NCBI RefSeq assembly: GCF_029961185.1
Contig: NZ_JASBQQ010000005.1
Span: forward strand, 186,001-250,000
Length of the DNA: 64,000 bases
Source of the DNA: Albidovulum aestuarii
GTDB lineage: Bacteria; Pseudomonadota; Alphaproteobacteria; Rhodobacterales; Rhodobacteraceae
Direction of reading: 5' to 3'
A program made the translations under genes and the position numbers. The notes under the pieces are model-generated. The model saw nothing but the letters and a program-made list of their open reading frames with translations, was not told the DNA's origin and did not search any database. This document shows positions 58,655 to 64,000 of this stretch, one piece after another; the stretch's first letter is position 1, and the number at the start of each line of letters is the position of its first letter.

Positions 58655-61628
58655 TCTGCTTCTCCCCATCCTTGTCGTAGAAGACCGGATCGACAATCCG
58701 CGCCTTGACCACCTTGCCGTCGTCGACGGGGAAGTCGATGACCTCGCCCATCCGGTCGGGACCATGCTTCACCAGCCCCATCGCGATGCCCTTGTCGAGC
58801 GTGGGCGAATAATAGGTCGAGGTGACGCGGCCCTGCACATTGCGCTGGCCATTGGCGTTGTGCCCGTCGGCCACCGCATAGGCACCGTCGGGGATCAAGC
58901 CGCCATCGAGCGTCTCAAGACCGACGAGCTTCCAGCGCTCGGGGCTTGCCATGAACGACCGTTCATGCGCGCGCTTGCCGAGATAGTCCTCTTTCTTCTT
59001 CGAGATCGCCCACTGAAGGTTCAGGTCCTGCGGGATCACCGTGCCGTCGGTTTCATCGCCGATCATAATGAAACCCTTCTCGGCGCGCATGATATGCATC
59101 GCCTCGGTGCCGTAGGGCATGACGCCGAATTCCTCGCCCGCCGCGATCAGCGCCTCCCAGAAGGCGCGGCCTTCAGAGGCCGGGACCGCGACTTCGAAGC
59201 TGAGTTCGCCGGAGAACGAAATCCGGTGCACCCGGGCGCGGAAACCACCCAGCGTGCCCTCGCGCCATTCCATGAAGGGCAGCGCCTCTTTCGAAAGATC
59301 CATGCCGCCGAGTTTATCCAGCAGTTTCCGTGCATTGGGGCCCGCAATTGCCACTTGGGCATATTGTTCGGTCACGTTGGCGGTATAGACCTTCCAGTCC
59401 CACCATTCGCATTGCAGCCAGTCTTCCATCCAGCCATGGATGCGGTCCGCGCCGCCCGTGGTGGTGTGGCAGAGCCAGGTATCCTCGCTCAGGCGCACGA
59501 CGACGCCGTCATCCGAGAGGAACCCGTTTTCGTTGCACATCAGACCATAGCGGCATTTGCCCACCGGCAGCGTCGACATCATGTTCGTGTAGAGCATGTC
59601 GAGGAACTTGCCCGCATCCGGCCCTTTCACGAGAATCTTGCCCAGAGTCGAGGCGTCCAAGAGGCCGACCGAGTTCCGCACCTGGCGGATCTCGCGGTTG
59701 ACCGCATCGTGAACACCTTCACCCGTACGCAGGAAGCAATAGGCACGGCGCCAGTGGCCGACCGGCTCCCAATGGGCGCCATGGACCTCGTGCCAGTCAT
59801 GCATCGGCGTCTTGCGCAAAGGCTGGAAGATCTCGCCCCGCGCCTCGCCCGCGATCGCGCCCATGGAGATGGGCGTGTAGGGCGGACGGAACGTGGTGGT
59901 GCCGGTGGCCGGGATGGCCTGGTTCAGTGCATCAGAAAGCACCGCCAGACCGTTGATATTGCTGATCTTCCCCTGATCCGTTGCCATGCCGAGCGTGGTG
60001 TAGCGCTTGGCATGCTCGACGCTTTCATAGCCTTCGCGCGCCGCGAGCTGGATATCGGAGACCTTGACGTCGTTCTGCGGGTCAAGCCACATCTTGAAGC
60101 GCAAAGCCGGGCCTGCGCCCTGCGGCATGATCCAGACCGGCATGATCGGCGCTTCTGTCGCGCAGACCGCGCCCGGGGCCGCGCCCTTGCCGCCCACGGC
60201 CTTGTGGGCGTCGTCGAGAACGTCGGCGGCCGTCAGGTGACCGTTGGCCGAGCCGATGGCCGTGACCATCGCCTCGCCATCCGCGCCGGTGGCCGGGCGG
60301 TTCGGGTCGGGGCGGAACATCGCCTGTTTGTCGTCCCAGTTCAGCTTGCCGCCGCAATGGGACCAGAGATGCACGACCGGCGACCAGCCGCCCGACATCG
60401 CGACCGCGTCGCAGTCGATTGTCTCCAGCTCCGCGCCCTCGCCCGCCTGCAGGCAGACCGAGACGCCGGTCACGCGCTTGCCGCCCTTGACCTTGGCGAT
60501 GCCCTTGCCTTCCAGCACCTTGACGCCGCGCGCGCGCACCGCCTCGGGCAGGTCGCCCTTGGCCTCGGGCCGCGCGTCGATGACGGCAGGAACCGCAAGG
60601 CCCGCGTCGAGCAGCGCCAGAGCGGTGCGGTAGGCGTCGTCATTGTTGGTGACGATCACGGTGCGGTCGCCGGGGCTGACGGCCCAGTTGACGACGTAGT
60701 CGCGGACGGCCGAGGCCAGCATCACGCCCGGAATATCGTTGCCCGCAAAAGAAAGCGGTCGTTCGATGGCGCCCGTCGCGGTGACGATGTGACCGGCGCG
60801 CATGCGCCACAACCGGTGGCGCGGACGGCCGTCGCCCGGCGTATGGTCGGCGATGCGCTCGTACATCAGCAGGTAGCCGTGGTCATAGAGACCCGAGGCC
60901 ATCGTGCGGGCACGGAGCGTGACGTTCTCCATCCCTTCAAGGGCTTGGAGCGTTTCCGTCACCCATTCGTCAGCCTCCTGACCTTGGATCTGCACACCGT
61001 CCACGACGGCGCGACCGCCCCAATGGGCGGTCTGCTCGATCAGCCAGACGCGCTTGCCCTGCTTGCCTGCGGCCAGAGCGGCGGCGAGACCGGCGATGCC
61101 GCCGCCGACGATCACCAGATCGGCGAAGGCATAGGCGTATTCATAGCGGTCCTCGTCACGGGCATGCGGCACTTTGCCAAGGCCCGCCGATTGGCGGATG
61201 AAGGGCTCGAACACATGTTTCCACGCGAAACGCGGGAACATGAAGGTCTTGTAGTAGAAGCCCGCCGGCAGAAAGCGATAGAACTTGTCGTTGATCGCAC
61301 CGACGTCAAACTCAAGGCTCGGCCAGTGGTTCTGGCTGGCCGTGACCGCGCCATCGAACAGCTCGGTCGTGGTGGTGCGCTGGTTCGGTTCGAACCGGCC
61401 GCCCTCACCGAGACCCACCAGAGCGTTCGGCTCCTCGGCTCCGCTCGACATGATGCCGCGTGGGCGGTGGTACTTGAAGGACCGGCCGACCAGCATCTGG
61501 TCGGCACCCAGAAGCGCCGAGGCCAGCGTATCGCCCGCATAGCCTTGCATCTTCCTGCCGTTGAAGGTGAAGGACATCGCCCTTGACCGGTCGATAAGGC
61601 GGCCGCCTTTCTGAAGACGCGTGCTCAT
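58647..61628 (-). CDS. soxA: Sarcosine oxidase alpha subunit
   Basis: A 993-residue subunit. An N-terminal ferredoxin-like part (FTFNGRKMQGYAGDTLAS) and an NAD-binding Rossmann motif LVIVGGGIAGLAAALAAG near residue 165 are followed by a second nucleotide-binding half. A C-terminal GcvT-like folate domain (from about 610, with DASTLGKILVKGPDAGKFLD) forms 5,10-methylene-tetrahydrofolate from the methyl group removed from sarcosine. It overlaps soxD by four bases. Confidence 0.95.
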   Translation of the reverse strand: MSTRLQKGGRLIDRSRAMSFTFNGRKMQGYAGDTLASALLGADQMLVGRSFKYHRPRGIMSSGAEEPNALVGLGEGGRFEPNQRTTTTELFDGAVTASQNHWPSLEFDVGAINDKFYRFLPAGFYYKTFMFPRFAWKHVFEPFIRQSAGLGKVPHARDEDRYEYAYAFADLVIVGGGIAGLAAALAAGKQGKRVWLIEQTAHWGGRAVVDGVQIQGQEADEWVTETLQALEGMENVTLRARTMASGLYDHGYLLMYERIADHTPGDGRPRHRLWRMRAGHIVTATGAIERPLSFAGNDIPGVMLASAVRDYVVNWAVSPGDRTVIVTNNDDAYRTALALLDAGLAVPAVIDARPEAKGDLPEAVRARGVKVLEGKGIAKVKGGKRVTGVSVCLQAGEGAELETIDCDAVAMSGGWSPVVHLWSHCGGKLNWDDKQAMFRPDPNRPATGADGEAMVTAIGSANGHLTAADVLDDAHKAVGGKGAAPGAVCATEAPIMPVWIMPQGAGPALRFKMWLDPQNDVKVSDIQLAAREGYESVEHAKRYTTLGMATDQGKISNINGLAVLSDALNQAIPATGTTTFRPPYTPISMGAIAGEARGEIFQPLRKTPMHDWHEVHGAHWEPVGHWRRAYCFLRTGEGVHDAVNREIRQVRNSVGLLDASTLGKILVKGPDAGKFLDMLYTNMMSTLPVGKCRYGLMCNENGFLSDDGVVVRLSEDTWLCHTTTGGADRIHGWMEDWLQCEWWDWKVYTANVTEQYAQVAIAGPNARKLLDKLGGMDLSKEALPFMEWREGTLGGFRARVHRISFSGELSFEVAVPASEGRAFWEALIAAGEEFGVMPYGTEAMHIMRAEKGFIMIGDETDGTVIPQDLNLQWAISKKKEDYLGKRAHERSFMASPERWKLVGLETLDGGLIPDGAYAVADGHNANGQRNVQGRVTSTYYSPTLDKGIAMGLVKHGPDRMGEVIDFPVDDGKVVKARIVDPVFYDKDGEKQNV

Positions 61629-61948
61629 TTATAGCCCTCCCAGTTCGGGCGCTTCTGTTTGATCTTCGCCTGAAGGTCGGCAGGCGGGGCCGAAGTCTGC
61701 GCAGGGTATGTCCCGAAGACTTCCAGCGTCGCGGTGCAACGCGCGGCAAGGAACCACTTGCCGCAGCCATAGGCATGGCGCCAGCGTTCGAAATGCACAC
61801 CCTTGGGGTTCTTGCGGCTGAACATGTAGCCGTCGAATTCCTCGTCGGTCGAGCCCGGCCCGTAGCGCTTCAGATGCGCCTCGCCACCGGCCTGCAACTC
61901 GGTCTCATCGGCCTTAACGCCGCAACAGGGGCATTCAAGGATCAGCAT
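61625..61948 (-). CDS. soxD: Sarcosine oxidase delta subunit
   Basis: A 107-residue zinc-binding subunit: LECPCCGVKADETEL gives the Cys pair region, and RHAYGCGKWFLAARCT the conserved Trp/Phe block (the second zinc ligands are Cys and His in this type). It follows soxB after a 76-base gap that contains a dispersed repeat, and overlaps soxA by four bases. Confidence 0.93.
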   Translation of the reverse strand: MLILECPCCGVKADETELQAGGEAHLKRYGPGSTDEEFDGYMFSRKNPKGVHFERWRHAYGCGKWFLAARCTATLEVFGTYPAQTSAPPADLQAKIKQKRPNWEGYK

Positions 61949-61971
61949 GTCGTAGTCCTTTCGGAAGCCGG

Positions 61972-62020
61972 CCGGGGGCTCTGCCCCCGGACCCCCGGGA
62001 TATTTGTGCCAAATGGAAGG
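61972..62020. repeat. Dispersed hairpin repeat, copy 3, inside the sox operon
   Basis: An 8-bp stem (CCGGGGGC with 61983-61990) and TCT loop, identical in its core GGGGGCTCTGCCCCC to copy 1, then ACCCCCGGGATATTT and an AAATGGAAGG tail. It fills most of the gap between soxB and soxD, where it could set the relative level of the subunit mRNAs. Confidence 0.75.
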
Positions 62021-62024
62021 AACA

Positions 62025-63275
62025 TCAGTGCGCCACCCCGGCAGCGACGCTTTCGTCGATGAACTTGCCTTCGCGGAAGCGGTACATGGAGAATTCCTCG
62101 GCGAGCGGGGAGGACCCCCGCGCCATCAGTTCCGCCATGGCCCAGCCTGAACCCGGGATCGCCTTGAAACCGCCGGTGCCCCAGCCGCAATTGACGAAGA
62201 TGCCATCCACGGGCGTCTTCGAGATCAGCGGCGAACGGTCGCCGGTCATGTCGACAATGCCGCCCCATTGCCGCAGGTTCTTGAGCCGCGAGATCATCGG
62301 GAAGGTCTCGACCAGCGCCCGCACGGTCTCCTCGATGTGATGGAACGACCCGCGCTGGGTGTAGTTGTTGAACCCGTCGGTGCCGCCGCCGATCACCATC
62401 TCACCCTTGTCGGACTGGGACATGTAGCCATGCACGGTGTTGGCCATGACGACGACATCCATGCAGGGCTTGATCGGCTCGGAGACCAGCGCCTGAAGTG
62501 CTAGCGATTCAATCGGCAGACGGAACCCGGCCATTTCAGCCAGCACGGAGGAATGACCCGCGACGACCATGCCGAGTTTGTCGCAGTCGATGGCACCTTT
62601 CGACGTGTCAATCCCCACGACCTTTCCGCCTTCGGTCCGCACGCCCGTCACTTCGCATTGCTGGATCACATCCATGCCCATCTGCGAACAGGCGCGGGCA
62701 TAGCCCCAGGCCACGGCATCGTGCCGCGCGGTGCCGCCGCGCGCCTGATAGAGCGCGCCGAGGATCGGGTAGCGGGGGCCGTCGATATTGATGATCGGCA
62801 CCAGTTCCTTGACGCGCTGCGGCGAGATCCATTCGGTCGCCACGCCTTGCAGGTTGTTGGCATAGACGGTGCGCTTGTAGCCGCGCACCTCATGCTCGGT
62901 CTGGCCCAGCATCAGAAGGCCGCGGGGGGAGAACATGACGTTGTAGTTCAGGTCCTGGCTCATCGTCTCGTAAAGCGAGCGGGCCTTTTCGTAGATCGCC
63001 GCCGAAGGGTCCTGCAGGTAATTCGAGCGGATGATCGTGGTGTTGCGGCCGGTATTGCCGCCGCCGAGCCAGCCCTTCTCGATGATCGCGACATTGGTGA
63101 TGCCGTAGTTCTTGCCGAGGTAATAGGCCGAGGCGAGGCCATGGCCACCGGCGCCGACGATCACGACGTCGTATTTCTTCTTCGGCGCGGGCGAGCCCCA
63201 GGCGCGTTCCCAGCCGAGGTGATAGTTCATCGCCTCACGTGCGACGGCAAAAGCCGAATAACGTTTGAACCCCAT
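62025..63275 (-). CDS. soxB: Sarcosine oxidase beta subunit
   Basis: A 416-residue FAD/FMN flavoprotein that oxidises sarcosine. The FAD-binding motif VVIVGAGGHGLASA begins at residue 37. His185 in GGTARHDAVAWG is the likely site of covalent FMN attachment. The GWGTGGFKAIPGSGWAMAE block near the C-terminus is typical. ATG 63275 follows AAGGGGA. It is the first gene of soxBDAG and is divergent from ccmI. Confidence 0.95.
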   Translation of the reverse strand: MGFKRYSAFAVAREAMNYHLGWERAWGSPAPKKKYDVVIVGAGGHGLASAYYLGKNYGITNVAIIEKGWLGGGNTGRNTTIIRSNYLQDPSAAIYEKARSLYETMSQDLNYNVMFSPRGLLMLGQTEHEVRGYKRTVYANNLQGVATEWISPQRVKELVPIINIDGPRYPILGALYQARGGTARHDAVAWGYARACSQMGMDVIQQCEVTGVRTEGGKVVGIDTSKGAIDCDKLGMVVAGHSSVLAEMAGFRLPIESLALQALVSEPIKPCMDVVVMANTVHGYMSQSDKGEMVIGGGTDGFNNYTQRGSFHHIEETVRALVETFPMISRLKNLRQWGGIVDMTGDRSPLISKTPVDGIFVNCGWGTGGFKAIPGSGWAMAELMARGSSPLAEEFSMYRFREGKFIDESVAAGVAH

Positions 63276-63477
63276 GCGAATCCCCTTTCCGGCGTGGTGA
63301 CACCTCTGGTCGGCTTGATGGATCGGCGGGACAAAAGCAACGCTCGTCCAAGCGTCGCATTTCGGCAAAATACGACATTCCGGTCGCTCTGCGGCATCGC
63401 GCCCCGCCCTTGCCGGGGTGTTTGCCCTTTCAGACGGGGGCCGAAGGGCTTAGATGAAGCCAAACACGGGAGGCTTG

Positions 63478-64000
63478 ATGCTTTTCTGGATCATTTCGCT
63501 GGCTCTTGCCGCATTCCTGTCGGCGACGCTCATCCGCGCCCATTTCCGGGCGGGCGGGTCTGCGGGCAATGCCGACTTGCAGGTCTATCGTGACCAACTG
63601 GCCGAGATAGACCGGGATGCCGCGCGTGGTGTGATTGACGCGGGCGAGGCGGAGCGGACGCGGATCGAGATTTCCCGACGGATTCTGGAGGCCGACCGGA
63701 CAAGTAGTGCGGCGGAAACGGCCGGACGTGGCGGCCTGCTTTTCCCGGCGCTTCTGATTGGCGCTGCCGTGGCCGGCGCGGCCGGTCTTTACCTCAGCCT
63801 TGGCGCTCCGGGTTATCCCGACCTGCCGATTTCTGAACGCGTCGCGCGGGCCGAGGCCTTCAAGGCAGAACGCCCGTCACAAGCGGAGGCCGAGGCCCAG
63901 ACCACCCTGCCCCCCGCACCAGAACCCGATGCGACCTATGCAGACCTGATCGGCAAACTGCGCATTGCCGTCACCGACAATCCCGACGATCCCACCGGTC
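63478..64000 (+). CDS. ccmI: Cytochrome c biogenesis protein CcmI (5' part)
   Basis: The first 174 codons of a gene that runs off the right edge. The N-terminus has a membrane helix (FWIISLALAAFLSATLI) and the CcmI block QVYRDQLAEIDRDAARG with GEAERTRIEISRRILEAD. A second membrane helix (about 81-100) follows, and the start of the periplasmic TPR region (KLRIAVTDNPDD). CcmI hands apocytochrome c to the heme ligation complex. GGGAGG precedes ATG 63478. It lies 30 kb from ccmABCDG. Confidence 0.93.
   Translation, partial: MLFWIISLALAAFLSATLIRAHFRAGGSAGNADLQVYRDQLAEIDRDAARGVIDAGEAERTRIEISRRILEADRTSSAAETAGRGGLLFPALLIGAAVAGAAGLYLSLGAPGYPDLPISERVARAEAFKAERPSQAEAEAQTTLPPAPEPDATYADLIGKLRIAVTDNPDDPTG

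Noticed and set aside
58764-61586. A 940-codon plus-strand open frame opposite soxA
   Set aside because: Antisense shadow of soxA with low-complexity Arg/His/Ala composition and no recognisable domain.

Overview
The window reads as GC-rich chromosomal DNA of a marine alphaproteobacterium of the Rhodobacterales (Roseobacter group). The reasons are a CckA-type hybrid kinase, an alphaproteobacterial GTTC-N7-GTTC SOS box at recA, a complete heterotetrameric sarcosine oxidase operon (soxBDAG), a system I cytochrome c maturation cluster joined to secDF-yajC, and above all a dddP gene for DMSP lyase whose metal ligands and catalytic Asp all fall at the published DddP positions. I see no tRNA or rRNA genes, insertion sequence, prophage or CRISPR array.

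Layout. 1-6.4 kb: recA (5' part), a sulfotransferase-like gene, cckA, rsmB, guaB. 6.5-11.5 kb: a glutamine amidotransferase, a TDT/SLAC1 transporter, an agmatinase-family hydrolase coupled to a DMT exporter, and a FadL-like porin with a perfect terminator. 11.6-16.4 kb: a P-loop protein with metA (predicted acetyl-CoA type), a ppk2-tetR pair, a methyltransferase. 16.5-21.6 kb: dddP, a small membrane protein, an alpha/beta hydrolase-OsmC fusion, a di-heme cytochrome c, another hydrolase. 21.6-28.4 kb: two small unknown genes, purB, a tiny secreted Cys peptide, fliG, an LpxL-like acyltransferase, a coniferyl-aldehyde-type dehydrogenase, a DUF1223 protein. 28.5-31.3 kb: acnA behind two tandem GntR-type palindromes. 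31.35-31.99 kb: an AT-rich gene-poor gap that carries a possible orphan attenuator (32-codon Leu-rich ORF plus strong terminator). 32-39 kb: ccmABCDG with a GFA gene, a Mth938-like gene, secDF and yajC. 39-44 kb: serS, der, bamB, yfgM-like. 44-51 kb: Atm1-type ABC exporter divergent from an ArsR regulator, a LysM protein, a LOG-family protein, and a sodB-phosphoesterase-rarD operon.

51.1-57.0 kb is the most unusual part. It is a minus-strand cassette made of an FkbH-like HAD protein with a C-terminal SGNH-like domain, a TylF-FkbM double methyltransferase joined by a charged coiled coil, a second FkbM protein with a histone-like basic tail, and a glycosyltransferase. An A10 homopolymer at the end of the FkbH-like gene sits exactly where loss of one A would fuse it in frame with the double methyltransferase (1,314 residues). 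This is either a slippage/phase-variation switch or a sequence error. No acyl carrier protein lies nearby.

57-64 kb: a small secreted protein and a monoheme cytochrome c, then soxG, soxA, soxD, soxB on the minus strand, and the start of ccmI running off the right edge. Three copies of a GC-rich hairpin followed by an ACCCCC...TATTT tail (near 40.4, 58.04 and 61.97 kb) form a dispersed intergenic repeat; one copy lies inside the sox operon.

Taken together the region combines core housekeeping (DNA repair, purine synthesis, secretion, outer membrane assembly, cytochrome c maturation) with turnover of marine osmolytes (DMSP by DddP, sarcosine by SoxBDAG) and one accessory surface-chemistry cassette.
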